NCBI GenBank assembly: GCA_036397035.1
Contig: DASWJS010000027.1
Location: 62,001 to 126,000, forward strand
Source: DASWJS01 sp036397035
Lineage (GTDB): Bacteria; Actinomycetota; AC-67
DNA: 64,000 nucleotides
Reading direction: 5' to 3'
In this document: piece after piece, positions 8,424-17,222 of the stretch
Layout: every line of letters begins with the position of its first letter
How positions within the stretch are numbered: the first letter of the stretch is position 1
Notes under the pieces: generated by a model
Told to the model about the DNA's origin: nothing
Databases searched by the model: none
Seen by the model: the letters and a program-made list of their open reading frames with translations, nothing else
Position numbers and translations under genes: made by a program

Positions 8424-8993
8424 TCAGGGCCCGGCTTGCGGCTCGGCATCGCCCGGCGCGTCGAACTCGCGGGCGAATCGGCTCGTGACCCGTTCGACGA
8501 GCGGCGCGAGGTCGCGCACCTGCTCGTCCCACCCCGCGATCGCCAGGTCGGTGATCCCGGCGCCGGCGCGGACGCCCGTGCGCAGCACCTCCAGCGGCAT
8601 CGAGCGGTGCGCATACCACTCGAATCCGCGCTCCTCGCCGGCGAGCGCCAGGACGGCGTCGCGCCGGCGGAAGCCCTGGGCCCGGAATGGCGACCGTCCG
8701 CGGCGCATGAAGCGACGGACGTGTCCGTGCTCGAAGCGCGTCGCGAACTCCAGCACGTGCGCCTCCAGCGGATCGCGGCTCGGGCGGCGCGCCGGGTCCG
8801 CGCGGACGTTGCTCACCGCGACGCCGCTCGCGCCGCCGGCCGACAGGTACACGAGCGCGACCGCGTCCACACCGCCGGCGCCCGCGGCGCCGCGCAGGAC
8901 CGAGCCGACGAACGCGGGCCCGGACCAGTGGCGCGGATGGATCGCGAAGAGCGGAAAGGTTGCCGCGGGCAGGACCTCGCTGAGCAGCGGCAC
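8424..8993 (-). CDS. Hypothetical protein
   Basis: 189 residues from a GTG start three bases downstream of the stop of the next upstream gene, so it is likely the last gene of the 14.7-8.4 kb minus-strand group. It is Arg/Ala rich with a conserved-looking centre (RRDAVLALAGEERGFEWYAHR) and no signal peptide or membrane helix. I do not recognise a family; codon use and tight spacing argue that it is real. Confidence 0.6.
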   Translation of the reverse strand: MPLLSEVLPAATFPLFAIHPRHWSGPAFVGSVLRGAAGAGGVDAVALVYLSAGGASGVAVSNVRADPARRPSRDPLEAHVLEFATRFEHGHVRRFMRRGRSPFRAQGFRRRDAVLALAGEERGFEWYAHRSMPLEVLRTGVRAGAGITDLAIAGWDEQVRDLAPLVERVTSRFAREFDAPGDAEPQAGP

Positions 8994-8996
8994 GCG

Positions 8997-9818
8997 CTAC
9001 CGCCTTCGCTTCTTGGGCGGCGGGCGGTATTTGCGGCCGGCCGCCTTCTTCCTCATCTCCTCGCGCTTTCTCGCGCGCGTTCGAAGCGCGTAGAAGGCCG
9101 TCCCGCCGATCGCCGCGAGCGCGCCGAGCGCGATCGCCACGATGTCGCCGGTGCGCGAGACGCCGAACGGCGGCGCGCCCGCCACGACGAAGGTGCCCAG
9201 CAGCGGGGTATCCGCGGCCGCCGCGTTCACGCCGGGCGTCGTCTCGAGCCGCTCCCAGGACCCGTCGCCGGCAAGCCGGTACATGAACGCGGTCTGCGTG
9301 CCCTGCAAGTCGACGACCTGGTGCGGCGAGGCGAGGTTCACGGTGACGCAGGTCGAGATCACGCCCACGCCGCAGGTCCCGCCGGCGGGCTGGACCACCT
9401 CTCCCCCCGGCCGGTAGCTCGCCGTGACCTCGTAGGCGTTGCCGTGATAGACGGCGCCGGAGGGGGGCGCGCCGACCGTCTCCGGGTCGAGCGGCGTGAT
9501 CTGCACGATGATCTCGTCTGCGCCGCGCTTGGCGGGGAACGCCCCGCGCGGGACCGTGACCGCGACCTGGCCGTCGCCGGTTCGGATCTGGCTCTCCTGC
9601 GAGCCTCCCTTCAGCAGCAGGACCGCGCCGGTCCCCGGCTCGGCCGGCGCGGTCGTCGTCGCGGTCGGCGGCGGGTTGACCCACCGATACTCCTGCGGCG
9701 GCAGGTTCCCCTCGAACAGAGGCCGGACGCCGACGCCGAGCGGCCCGAACGTCAGGGCCGAGGCCGCGGCGTAGAGTGCGCCCGCCGCGAGGCCCCAGCG
9801 AATCGCGCGGCGGGTCAT
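8997..9818 (-). CDS. Bitopic membrane protein with extracellular beta domain
   Basis: 273 residues from an ATG that overlaps the stop of the upstream gene. An N-terminal hydrophobic helix, a Pro/Thr-rich linker (NPPPTATTTAPAEPG), a beta-rich domain with VTVPRGAFPAKRGADEIIV that resembles ZU5-like modules, a second membrane helix (DIVAIALGALAAIGGTAFYA) and a strongly basic cytoplasmic tail ending KKRRR are visible. Two cysteines (GTCGVGVISTCV) may form a disulfide outside the cell. The function is unknown. Confidence 0.65.
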   Translation of the reverse strand: MTRRAIRWGLAAGALYAAASALTFGPLGVGVRPLFEGNLPPQEYRWVNPPPTATTTAPAEPGTGAVLLLKGGSQESQIRTGDGQVAVTVPRGAFPAKRGADEIIVQITPLDPETVGAPPSGAVYHGNAYEVTASYRPGGEVVQPAGGTCGVGVISTCVTVNLASPHQVVDLQGTQTAFMYRLAGDGSWERLETTPGVNAAAADTPLLGTFVVAGAPPFGVSRTGDIVAIALGALAAIGGTAFYALRTRARKREEMRKKAAGRKYRPPPKKRRR

Positions 9819-11041
9819 ATCGGCAGGGCGACGACCTCGTGGGTCGCGAAGGCCTTCGGCCACACGACCTCGCGGCGGCCGGGCTCGACCCACTCCCAGA
9901 TGACGCTCAGCGCCCGGTGGTTGTCCACGCTCGAGCCGAACTCCAGTCCCGCGCCGTTGGGCAGGGAGCCCAGCGGCACCGAGACCGAACGCGCGGCTTC
10001 GGCGATCGCGTCCGCGGACAGGTCGCGCGCCGCGGGCATGACGTGGGTGAAGAGGGCGAGCGCACCGGCGAAGCCGGTGAGCGCGCCCGCGGTCAGCTCG
10101 TGGTCGTAGCGCGCGCGGAAGCGCGCGCGGGCCCACTCGAACGCCGCCGCCGCCGCGGGATCGAGGCTGGATGGGTCGAGCACCTCCCCGTCGGGCTTGT
10201 CCGAGGCGAAGAGCCCGACGGCGTCCTCGCCGAGCGCTTGCCCGAACAGGTGCATGCAGTAGGACGACGACGTGCCGACGCTGGCAACGAGGGGCAGCCC
10301 TTGGCGCACCTGCTCGCGCCGCAACGCGATCCCGTCCTCCAAGTACGCAGAGACGAAGAGCACGTCGGTGTCCGCCGCCTTGATCCGAGCCGCGACGCCG
10401 GCGTAGTCGGCGCCGACCGGCGGATAAGGGAACGCGCCCGACAGCGGAAGGCCCGCGTCGGCGATCTCCGCCAGCGCGCCCCGGCCGACCGACTCGCCGT
10501 AGGCGTCGTCGACGTAGGTCACCGCGTAGCGCAGCGCGTCCGGGTCGCGCCCGAGCTTCGGCAGCAGGACCTCGCGCGCGAAGCGCACCGCCGAGCGCCC
10601 GAGCGTGTCCCCCGTCGGGGCGAACCGGAAGACGCGCTCGCCTTCCATCGCCCGCATCCCGAGGTCGCCGACCGCGCCGGTCTCCCAGAAGACGCGCCCG
10701 AGCGACTCCGCCGTCTCCGCGGCCGGTCGCGACATCGTGCTCCCGTGGCTTCCGAGGATCGCCTGGATGCCGCGCGCGGCGAGGCGCTGCACCGCGGCCG
10801 GCGCGTGGTCGGCGGCGTCGGCCGGCTCGAGCCGCACGGCGACCGGGCGCCCGCCGATCCCGCCGTGCAGGTTGGTCCATTCGGCAGCGAGCGCCACCCC
10901 GCGGAACTCGTCGAGCCCGCCCGGCCCCTGCCCGCCGCGCGTCGGGTACACGGCCCCGACCTCGATCGGCCGGACGACGTCGGCCGGGGCCCCCGTGACG
11001 CTCAGCGCCACGACGGCGACGAGCCCGATCAGCTTCCTCAT
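9815..11041 (-). CDS. ABC-type substrate-binding protein, Leu/Ile/Val-binding family, without adjacent permease
   Basis: 408 residues with a signal-like N-terminus (LIGLVAVVALSVTG, no lipobox cysteine). The body follows the type I periplasmic-binding fold used by branched-chain amino acid and amide transporters: VGAVYPTRGGQGPGG, GGRPVAVRLEPADAA, AILGSHGSTMSRPAAE, and YAVTYVDDAYGESVG. No permease or ATPase gene lies nearby, so it may serve a distant transporter or act as a sensor or lipid/penicillin-binding-protein helper. The ATG overlaps the CPBP protease gene stop (ATGA) and its own stop overlaps the next gene. Confidence 0.8.
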   Translation of the reverse strand: MRKLIGLVAVVALSVTGAPADVVRPIEVGAVYPTRGGQGPGGLDEFRGVALAAEWTNLHGGIGGRPVAVRLEPADAADHAPAAVQRLAARGIQAILGSHGSTMSRPAAETAESLGRVFWETGAVGDLGMRAMEGERVFRFAPTGDTLGRSAVRFAREVLLPKLGRDPDALRYAVTYVDDAYGESVGRGALAEIADAGLPLSGAFPYPPVGADYAGVAARIKAADTDVLFVSAYLEDGIALRREQVRQGLPLVASVGTSSSYCMHLFGQALGEDAVGLFASDKPDGEVLDPSSLDPAAAAAFEWARARFRARYDHELTAGALTGFAGALALFTHVMPAARDLSADAIAEAARSVSVPLGSLPNGAGLEFGSSVDNHRALSVIWEWVEPGRREVVWPKAFATHEVVALPI

Positions 11042-11601
11042 GACCACCACCCCAGGTGAACGAGATTGACGGCGACGTGCGTGACGAGCGGCGCCGTCCA
11101 CCCGCCGCTCGCCCAGCGCTGCCACCCGAAGACGAACCCCGCCGCGAGATCCAGCGGCAGCACCGCCACGCCGTACATCGGCACGTGCACGATCGCGAAG
11201 AGCGCCGCGGTGACCACAACCGCGTGCGCGGCTCCCCACCGGCCCTCGACCCAGCCGAACGTCAAGCGGCGGAAGAACAGCTCCTCGGACACCGCGGCGA
11301 GCGTGACCGCGGCGACGCCCAGCGCCGTGGCCGGCGCCTCCGCGAGCGGCCCGAAGGCAAGCGAGAGGGCGAACGCCGCCATGCCCGCGCTCGTGACCAC
11401 GATCCAGCGCAGCGGCCGGCGCTCCACGCGGGCGCGCGGCCACGCGACCAACCCGGCGACGCCGACCGCGGCCGTCGCGACCATCGAGCCGGCGGTGAGC
11501 TGCCGCGCGAGAAGCGCCAGGCACCCCAGCACGGCGATCGCCGCGGGACCCCAAGAACGGATCGCGGGGCGAACGACGAATCGGATCGCGGGCGCCGTCA
11601 T
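11038..11601 (-). CDS. CPBP-family intramembrane metalloprotease
   Basis: 187 residues, almost entirely membrane helices. The three conserved blocks of CPBP/Abi proteases are present: EELFFRR with the paired glutamates at 106-107, FAIVH with His139, and HVAVN with His175 and Asn179. These proteins are related to Rce1 prenyl-protein proteases; bacterial members are often linked to secretion or immunity functions. The ATG overlaps the stop of the lipoprotein gene by ATGA and the 3' end overlaps the binding-protein gene, so all are co-translated. Confidence 0.87.
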   Translation of the reverse strand: MTAPAIRFVVRPAIRSWGPAAIAVLGCLALLARQLTAGSMVATAAVGVAGLVAWPRARVERRPLRWIVVTSAGMAAFALSLAFGPLAEAPATALGVAAVTLAAVSEELFFRRLTFGWVEGRWGAAHAVVVTAALFAIVHVPMYGVAVLPLDLAAGFVFGWQRWASGGWTAPLVTHVAVNLVHLGWWS

Positions 11602-12068
11602 GTGGTGCGGAAGTTGACCGTCGTGATCACGCGCGGGTTGAACGGGACGTGGTCGGCGGCCGCGAACTCCGCTTGCAGCGTGTGCAGGCGCGGCTCGACG
11701 TCGTCGATCGTGTAGGTCTTGCCGGCGGCGAGCGTGATCGTCCTGCCGTCGAGCGTGATGTGGACATGGCCCGTGTCGGGACGGACGAGCTGTTGCGCTT
11801 GCCCGAGGATGCACGCCTCCTTCAGCGACACCTCGACCGTGACGGTCGTGCCGTCGATGATCTCGCCCTGCTCGGGCGCCACGATGGTCAGCTCGGCGGT
11901 CGAGGCCGGGTAGGCGTCCCCCGGCTGGTAGTCCACGCCGTCGGTCGGGCAGTTCGGATCGGCGTTCGGGATCGACCCTTGTGGCGTGGGCGACGGCAAG
12001 CCCGCGGGCGAGCCGTCGCACGCGGCCAGCGCCAGCACCGCCAGCGCCGTCACAAGCCCTCGTCTCAT
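11598..12068 (-). CDS. Small lipoprotein, possibly metal or stress related
   Basis: 156 residues starting at the ATG that overlaps the copper-protein gene stop (ATGA). The signal peptide ends in the lipobox LAAC (Cys17), so the protein is lipid-anchored on the outside. The rest is a beta-sandwich-like domain with text TVTVEVSLKEACILG and TGHVHITLDGRTITL, a pattern seen in small extracellular domains next to copper genes. The specific function is unknown. Confidence 0.72.
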   Translation of the reverse strand: MRRGLVTALAVLALAACDGSPAGLPSPTPQGSIPNADPNCPTDGVDYQPGDAYPASTAELTIVAPEQGEIIDGTTVTVEVSLKEACILGQAQQLVRPDTGHVHITLDGRTITLAAGKTYTIDDVEPRLHTLQAEFAAADHVPFNPRVITTVNFRTT

Positions 12069-13999
12069 TCCTCGATCACCTCGTTGAAGCAGAGTCGCAA
12101 CAGGTCCCCCTCCGGCCCCTCGACGCCGACGTCGAACCGCCACGCGCCCGGCGTGAGCTGCGCGTCGCCGATGAAGTGCCCGTCGGAGAGGCGCCGCACG
12201 ACCAGGTCGTCAAGGCTATCGCCTTCGCTCGGCGTCGCCGACATGACCGGGGTGTCCTCGACCGATAGCTCGATCCCGTCGGGCCCGAAGTAGGTGACGT
12301 GGACCTCGTTGAAGCCGGTCTCGGCAGGATCGACGTATCCCTGCCCGCTCACGCCGCCGGGCAGCGCGACGTCGAACAGCGTCGGCCCGCCTTCGACCGG
12401 CAGCGCCTGCGCGCCGCACCGCGTCGCGATCTCCAGCCGGACCTCGGCCGAGCCCGTCACGCCCTGCACGAGCACCGTCGCGCTCCACCGGCCGGCCAGC
12501 GACAGCGCGGGCGCCGTCGTCTCCCACCGGTCGGAGCCCGCGACGCGTTCCAGCGTCAGCGGGACCTCGGCGACACCCGGGGCGTCGAGGTAGCGCAACA
12601 GGATCGACACGCGCTGTGCGTCGACCGGCTCGCCCGTGTCGTAGTCCTCCACGCGCACGCTGAAGCCGTTCGCGCCGACGCGTCCGGGCGAGACCTCCAG
12701 CGCGACCCGGACCGTCGTGCCGAAGTCCGTGCCTTCCACCGTGATCGGCCCCTCCGCCGCCGCGGCGGCGGCCTCCGCGGCCGACAGCGGCGGCGAGGAA
12801 CTCGCCAGGACGCCGGCGGCAGCGAGCACGACCGCGGCAATCGCAACCTCCGCCCGCCCGACGCGCAGCAAGCCGGTCGCGCTCTCGCCCACCTTCGGGA
12901 GCATTCGATACCGGTTCACCGCGCCGAGCACGGCCAGCACGCCGAGCAGCCCCGCCTTGATCGCGATCGCGATCCCGTACGTCGAGGTCCACAGCGCGCG
13001 CCACTCGGGCAGCTCGCTGAACGAGCGCGCCGTCCCCGTCGCCAGGACGACGAACAGGGCGACGCCGGCGGCGATCGAGAACCTGCTCGCCGCCCGGGCA
13101 CGCGCCGCCGGCGTCGCGCCTCGGAGGCGCCGGACGAGCACCGCCAGGCCGCCGAGCCAGACGCTCGCCGCCATCACGTGTACCCACTGCGCCACGGTCT
13201 TCAGCCAGTGGTCCGATCCCGTTCCCGCGTGGCCGGCCGAGACGTGGACCCACAGCGTCGCGGCGGCTCCCGCCCCGGCGAGCAACGCGCCGCGCCTGCC
13301 CCCGATCGCGGCTCCGACCCCCACGGCCGCGAGACCGATCGCCCGCAGCACAAGCGCGCGTCCGATCACCGTGCCGAGCAGCGTCCCGAGCCCGACGTCC
13401 GCCGCGCTCCGCTGCGCAACCGCGAGCGCGATCAGGCCGGCGACGGCGAGCGCCGCCCCGAACGCCGTCGGTCCGCGCCCGCCGAACCCCTCGGGGGCGA
13501 TCAGCCCGAGCCACACCGCTCCGAGCACGATCCCGAGCCCGGCGAACAGGCCCCACCGGCCGGCGACCTCGACCGGCCCGGCCCGGGGCACCTCGTCCTT
13601 CACCTCCGCTGCGGGAACGGTCGAGGGGTCGACGCGGATCCCGAACGCGATCACGCCGCCGGTGGCGTGCCCGTCCACGCGCGAGACAACGCGCCACACG
13701 ATCGAGTACACGCCCTCGGGGAGATCGCGCACCGGCGCCCGGAGCGTGAGCGCGTCGCCCGGGACCGCCGTCGCCTCGCCCGACTCGAAGGACGCGCCGC
13801 TCGCGTCGAGCACGCGGAGGCTCGACAGCGAGACCTCCGGCTCCTCGGTGAACGTCACGCTCACCACGCCCGGCGCCTCGGCCAGCTCGGCGCCGTCGGC
13901 CGGCGCCGAGGATCGCTTGAGGGCGTGGGCGCTCGCCGCGGGGGCGGGGAGAATCACCGCCCCCGCGGCGAGCATCAAGACCGTGAGCGCGCGACGCAT
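12065..13999 (-). CDS. CopC-CopD copper resistance/uptake fusion protein (YcnJ-like)
   Basis: 644 residues. A signal peptide ends at ASA (24), leaving His25 as mature N-terminus, and VDGH follows in the CopC domain; a free N-terminal His with an Asp/His pair is the known Cu(II) site of CopC. Then come eight or so membrane helices of the CopD type (TLWVHVSAGHAG, WVHVMAASVWLGG with paired histidines), and a C-terminal extracellular part of two beta domains, the first FixH/YtkA-like. It moves or sequesters copper at the membrane. It lies between a 230-residue membrane-anchored protein gene (one base upstream) and the overlapping lipoprotein gene. Confidence 0.88.
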   Translation of the reverse strand: MRRALTVLMLAAGAVILPAPAASAHALKRSSAPADGAELAEAPGVVSVTFTEEPEVSLSSLRVLDASGASFESGEATAVPGDALTLRAPVRDLPEGVYSIVWRVVSRVDGHATGGVIAFGIRVDPSTVPAAEVKDEVPRAGPVEVAGRWGLFAGLGIVLGAVWLGLIAPEGFGGRGPTAFGAALAVAGLIALAVAQRSAADVGLGTLLGTVIGRALVLRAIGLAAVGVGAAIGGRRGALLAGAGAAATLWVHVSAGHAGTGSDHWLKTVAQWVHVMAASVWLGGLAVLVRRLRGATPAARARAASRFSIAAGVALFVVLATGTARSFSELPEWRALWTSTYGIAIAIKAGLLGVLAVLGAVNRYRMLPKVGESATGLLRVGRAEVAIAAVVLAAAGVLASSSPPLSAAEAAAAAAEGPITVEGTDFGTTVRVALEVSPGRVGANGFSVRVEDYDTGEPVDAQRVSILLRYLDAPGVAEVPLTLERVAGSDRWETTAPALSLAGRWSATVLVQGVTGSAEVRLEIATRCGAQALPVEGGPTLFDVALPGGVSGQGYVDPAETGFNEVHVTYFGPDGIELSVEDTPVMSATPSEGDSLDDLVVRRLSDGHFIGDAQLTPGAWRFDVGVEGPEGDLLRLCFNEVIEE

Positions 14000-14692
14000 C
14001 TATGCGGCGCGCGCCTTTCCCCGCGCGAGCAGCGAGCCGAGCCCGGCGAGGAGCCCGAGCGCTCCGACCACGATCCCCACGATCGCGAGCGTGCCCGCGC
14101 TGGAGGCGTCGTCCGATGCCGCGACGAGCCGGTCGTCGGTGCGCTGGATGCGATCGGCAAGCTCGCCGTTGTCCGGCTCGGTGTTCGGGAACTGGACGGC
14201 GGCGGTGTCGGAGACGTCGTTGTACTGCGTGCCCCCCACGGCGCCGGCCTCGCCGGAGGTGTAGCTCTGCTCGAAGTCCTCTCCGGCCACGGTTCCGAAG
14301 ATCCGGAACGTGTAGGTGCCGGGGTCGGTCGGAACGACCGTCGCGTGGTAGGTGTCCTCGCTCCCGAAGACCGGCGTCAGGTCGAGCGGTCCGAGCTTCT
14401 CGCCGCTCGCCTCGGCGCCGAAGAAGACCTCGACTTGGAGCTTCACACGCTTGGCGGGCGCCCCGGCCGCGTGCTCGTCCCCCCCGGCGTGCTCCTCCTC
14501 GGCGGCCTGCCGGATCGCGAACGAGACCGCGTTCTGATAGCCGATGTAGGCGGGCTCGACCTCCCAGCCGACGGTCGTGTCGTAGCCGTCTACATGCTGG
14601 TGAAGGTGCGCCGACGCCGGGGCGGCGCTCCCGAGGACGGCGAGGGTCGCCCCGCCGAGGACGGCGAGGCAACGTCGAAGAACGTTCGACAT
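14000..14692 (-). CDS. Secreted, membrane-anchored protein linked to copper genes
   Basis: 230 residues from the ATG at 14692, chosen because AGGAGGA sits just before it; an upstream in-frame start at 14728 lacks this. A signal peptide (to about SAAPASA) leaves a His-rich mature N-terminus (HLHQHVDGYDTTVGW), then a beta domain, a short coiled region ending in a C-terminal helix (IVGIVVGALGLLAGLGSLLA) and a basic tail. HAGGDEHAAG could bind metal. Directly upstream of CopC-CopD. No named family recognised; a metal-delivery role is inference. Confidence 0.72.
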   Translation of the reverse strand: MSNVLRRCLAVLGGATLAVLGSAAPASAHLHQHVDGYDTTVGWEVEPAYIGYQNAVSFAIRQAAEEEHAGGDEHAAGAPAKRVKLQVEVFFGAEASGEKLGPLDLTPVFGSEDTYHATVVPTDPGTYTFRIFGTVAGEDFEQSYTSGEAGAVGGTQYNDVSDTAAVQFPNTEPDNGELADRIQRTDDRLVAASDDASSAGTLAIVGIVVGALGLLAGLGSLLARGKARAA

Positions 14693-14746
14693 GAGCTTCC
14701 TCCTGATGGTGTCGTGTGGACGGCTCACGTCCGCGCGAGCCGTGCG

Positions 14747-15322
14747 TCAGCCCACGACGAGGGGAGGACCGCGGATGCCCCAAGCCCAGACCGCCCCGCG
14801 CGGGACGAGCGCGGGCACCCGGGGCGCCGCGTGCCGCACGGCGCGCGACCTCGGCGGCGTCCAGCGCAGGCGCGCGACGGCCCCGCCGGCGCGCTCGAGC
14901 GCGCGGATCAAGAGCGCGCCGAGGAACCCGACGACGACCTGCACGGCGACGCCGACCGCCGTCACCGCGAACAGCCGGTCGTTCGGCGGCGAGCCGACGA
15001 TCAGGCGCTCGGCGGCCTCCAGCAGGACGAAGGAACCCGCCTGAACGATCGCCAGCGGGAGCGCCGTCCCGCGCAGTCGCGTGCCCGTGCGCGCGCCCAC
15101 GAAGCCGAGCGCCACCGACGCGATGCTCGCCATCAGGAACGCCGCGAGCAGGATGAACGCCAGGTGCGACAGGTAGCCGTGGCCCGAGCGCATGAGCAAG
15201 TCGTGACGGTGAAGCGGATCGGGGACGACCAGGCGGTAGTCCAGCTCGTGCGCGACGAGTACACCGCCGATCGCGGTGGCGACCAGCGAGACGCTCCGCA
15301 GCAACCGGTTCCGCACGGACAT
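14747..15322 (-). CDS. Polytopic membrane protein, unknown function
   Basis: 191 residues with four predicted membrane helices (VSLVATAIGGVLVAHEL, LAFILLAAFLMASIASVAL, LPLAIVQAGSFVLLEAAE, FAVTAVGVAVQVVVGFLGALL) and histidines near the first loop (PLHRHDLLMRSGHGYLSH). It heads the copper-linked gene group, 54 nt before the next start. TAGACT ten bases before the ATG suggests its own, nearly leaderless promoter. No family recognised. Confidence 0.65.
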   Translation of the reverse strand: MSVRNRLLRSVSLVATAIGGVLVAHELDYRLVVPDPLHRHDLLMRSGHGYLSHLAFILLAAFLMASIASVALGFVGARTGTRLRGTALPLAIVQAGSFVLLEAAERLIVGSPPNDRLFAVTAVGVAVQVVVGFLGALLIRALERAGGAVARLRWTPPRSRAVRHAAPRVPALVPRGAVWAWGIRGPPLVVG

Positions 15323-15332
15323 GGAGACCGGG

Positions 15333-15338
15333 AGTCTA
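15333..15338 (-). promoter_or_regulatory. -10 element before the 15322 start
   Basis: TAGACT on the minus strand lies ten bases before the ATG and overlaps the stop codon of the small membrane protein gene upstream, so transcription of the copper-linked group probably starts here. Confidence 0.45.
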
Positions 15339-15491
15339 CCGCCCCGCCCCCGGAGGCGGCTCGCCCCCGCGCCGCTCGCGCCGGGCGCGCATCTTCGCGC
15401 TGATCCACAGAATGCTCGCCCACAGCGCGGGGACGGCGGCGAACAGGAGCAGCTCGTCCCACAACCCGCCGCTGTGGGCGAGCGGGCTCAC
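15336..15491 (-). CDS. Small single-pass membrane protein (51 aa)
   Basis: A 51-residue product from a GTG overlapping the stop of the reductase gene (GTGA). One hydrophobic helix (LLLFAAVPALWASILWI) is followed by a basic cytoplasmic tail (KMRARRERRGG). The start-stop overlap is the main argument that it is translated. The function is unknown; it might anchor or assist the preceding reductase. Confidence 0.55.
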   Translation of the reverse strand: MSPLAHSGGLWDELLLFAAVPALWASILWISAKMRARRERRGGEPPPGAGR

Positions 15492-16717
15492 GGCGCCGCT
15501 TTGGCCAGGGCGCGCAGGTCGGTCGACGGGTCGGCGAGCGCGGCCCCGTCGACCCGGGCGCCGATCAGCGGCCGGACGGCTCGGGCGTCCTTCGCCGCGT
15601 TCAACGCGAAGCTCGCCAGCAGCCGGCCGCCGCCCAAGAAGTAGGCGGCGAACTGCTCGTCCTCCAGATCGCCCCGGACGACAAGCTCGTCGAAGCCTTC
15701 GGGCAAGCCGAACATCTGAATCACCGCGTCGTACTGGTCCGACCAGAACCAGGGCACGTCGGTGTAGGGCTCGGTCGCGCCGAGCATCGCCTTGGCCGCG
15801 GCGGCCGCCTGGCTCTGCGCGTTCTGCCAGTGCTCGATGCGGATGCGGCGGTCGAAGACCGCGTTGGGGTGGTTCGCCACGTCGCCCGCGGCGAAGACGC
15901 CGGGCGCGCTCGTCGCGCAACGCTCGTCCACCAGCACGCCGTTGTCGCAGCCGATCCCGGCCGCGCGCGCCAGGTCGTCGTTCGGCGTGATTCCCACGCC
16001 CAGCACGACGACGCCGGCCTCGATCCGCTCGCCGCCTTCCAGGCGCACGGCTCGCACGCGGCCGTCGCCCTCGAATGCTTCGATCCTCACGCCCGTGCGA
16101 AGGTCCACGCCGCGGTCGCGGTGAAGCCGTCCGAGCCGCTCGCCCAGCCGCTCGCCCAGCACGTGGCCGAGCGGCACCGGCGCAACCTCCAGCAGCGTGA
16201 CCTCGGCGCCGTTGGAACGCAGGCTCGCCGCGACCTCGGAGCCGATGAAGCCCGCGCCGACCACGACCGCGCGCGCGCCCTCGCGCGCGAACGCGCCGAT
16301 CGCCTCGGCGTCGGCGAACGTGCGAAGCGTGTGGACGCCCTCGAGGTCCGCGCCCGGCAGGTCGAGCCGCCGCGGCCGCCCGCCCGTGCACAGCAGCAGG
16401 CGGTCGAACGCGATCCGCTCGCCCCCGCTCGCTTCCACGGACCCGCCCGGGTCGATCGAGGCCACGCGCGTGCCGAGGCGCAGCTCGATGCGGTTCTCGA
16501 CGTACCAGGACTCCTCGCGCAGGAACGCCTTCTCGCGCGGCCACTCGCCGCGCAGGATCTGCTTGGACAGCGGCGGGCGCTCGTAGGGACGGTCGGGCTC
16601 GTCGCCGGCGAGCACGACGTCGCCGTCGAAGCCCGCGCTTCGCAGCGCCTCGGCCGCGCGGCCTCCCGCGAGGTTCGCGCCGACGATGACGACGCGGTCG
16701 ATGGGGGCGCCGCTCAC
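15488..16717 (-). CDS. NAD(P)H:ferredoxin/rubredoxin-type FAD reductase
   Basis: 409 residues of the rhodocoxin/putidaredoxin-reductase type. The FAD motif VIVGANLAGGRAAEALR is at the N-terminus, RPYERPPLSKQIL follows, and a second dinucleotide motif VVVGAGFIGSEVAASL binds NAD(P)H; a late GVFAAGDVANHP closes the FAD site. Such enzymes feed electrons to small iron-sulfur proteins. It starts at a GTG one base after the sufU stop, so SufU and this reductase form an operon; supplying electrons for cluster assembly or a ferredoxin is plausible. Confidence 0.88.
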   Translation of the reverse strand: MSGAPIDRVVIVGANLAGGRAAEALRSAGFDGDVVLAGDEPDRPYERPPLSKQILRGEWPREKAFLREESWYVENRIELRLGTRVASIDPGGSVEASGGERIAFDRLLLCTGGRPRRLDLPGADLEGVHTLRTFADAEAIGAFAREGARAVVVGAGFIGSEVAASLRSNGAEVTLLEVAPVPLGHVLGERLGERLGRLHRDRGVDLRTGVRIEAFEGDGRVRAVRLEGGERIEAGVVVLGVGITPNDDLARAAGIGCDNGVLVDERCATSAPGVFAAGDVANHPNAVFDRRIRIEHWQNAQSQAAAAAKAMLGATEPYTDVPWFWSDQYDAVIQMFGLPEGFDELVVRGDLEDEQFAAYFLGGGRLLASFALNAAKDARAVRPLIGARVDGAALADPSTDLRALAKAAP

Positions 16718-16718
16718 C

Positions 16719-17150
16719 CTAGGACGGCTGCGCCGCCGTCACGCCCTCCTGAAGGGCGTCCCACGCGAGCACGGCGCACTTGATGCGCACGGGGTACTTC
16801 ACGACGCCCTTCAGCGCGACGAGGTCCCCCAGCTCTTCCTCGCCCGGGTCGTCCTCTCCCGCCATCATCCGGCGGAACGTCAGGACGAGCGCCTCGATGT
16901 CCTCCAGCCGCTTTCCCTTGATCGCCTCGGTCAGCATCGAAGCGCTGGCTTGGGAGATCGAGCAGCCCTGCCCCTCGAACGCCGCCTCCGCGGCCACGCC
17001 GTCTCGTATCGCGACGTGCAAGGTGATGTCGTCCCCGCACAGCGGGTTGTTGCGGTGGACGTCGATCGCCGGCAGGTCCAGCGCCCGCTTGTTTCGCGGC
17101 GAGCGGTAGTGGTCGAGGATGACTTCGCGATACAGGTCGTCGAGGGACAT
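16719..17150 (-). CDS. sufU: Iron-sulfur cluster assembly protein SufU
   Basis: 143 residues with the zinc-dependent sulfur-acceptor pattern: Cys38 and Asp40 (NPLCGDD), Cys63 (GQGCSIS) and Cys125 (IKCAVLAW). In Gram-positive bacteria SufU takes persulfide sulfur from SufS. Here it is about 8 kb away from the sufBDCS operon, next to a reductase gene instead of sufS. TATCCT lies six bases before the ATG, so the mRNA is probably leaderless. Confidence 0.92.
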   Translation of the reverse strand: MSLDDLYREVILDHYRSPRNKRALDLPAIDVHRNNPLCGDDITLHVAIRDGVAAEAAFEGQGCSISQASASMLTEAIKGKRLEDIEALVLTFRRMMAGEDDPGEEELGDLVALKGVVKYPVRIKCAVLAWDALQEGVTAAQPS

Positions 17151-17156
17151 GGGGTG

Positions 17157-17162
17157 AGGATA
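17157..17162 (-). promoter_or_regulatory. sufU promoter -10 (leaderless)
   Basis: TATCCT on the minus strand is six bases before the sufU ATG at 17150; no room remains for a ribosome binding site. Confidence 0.45.
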
Positions 17163-17222
17163 TCGCAGCCGCCGAGGGTCTATTGTCGGCTGGGCGGCGC
17201 GGCGCTAGCGTTGGGAGTCCTG

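Noticed and set aside
12299..15403. Plus-strand open frame of over 1000 codons
   Set aside because: It is antisense to CopC-CopD and neighbours; composition is Arg/Pro/Gly-rich with no family similarity.
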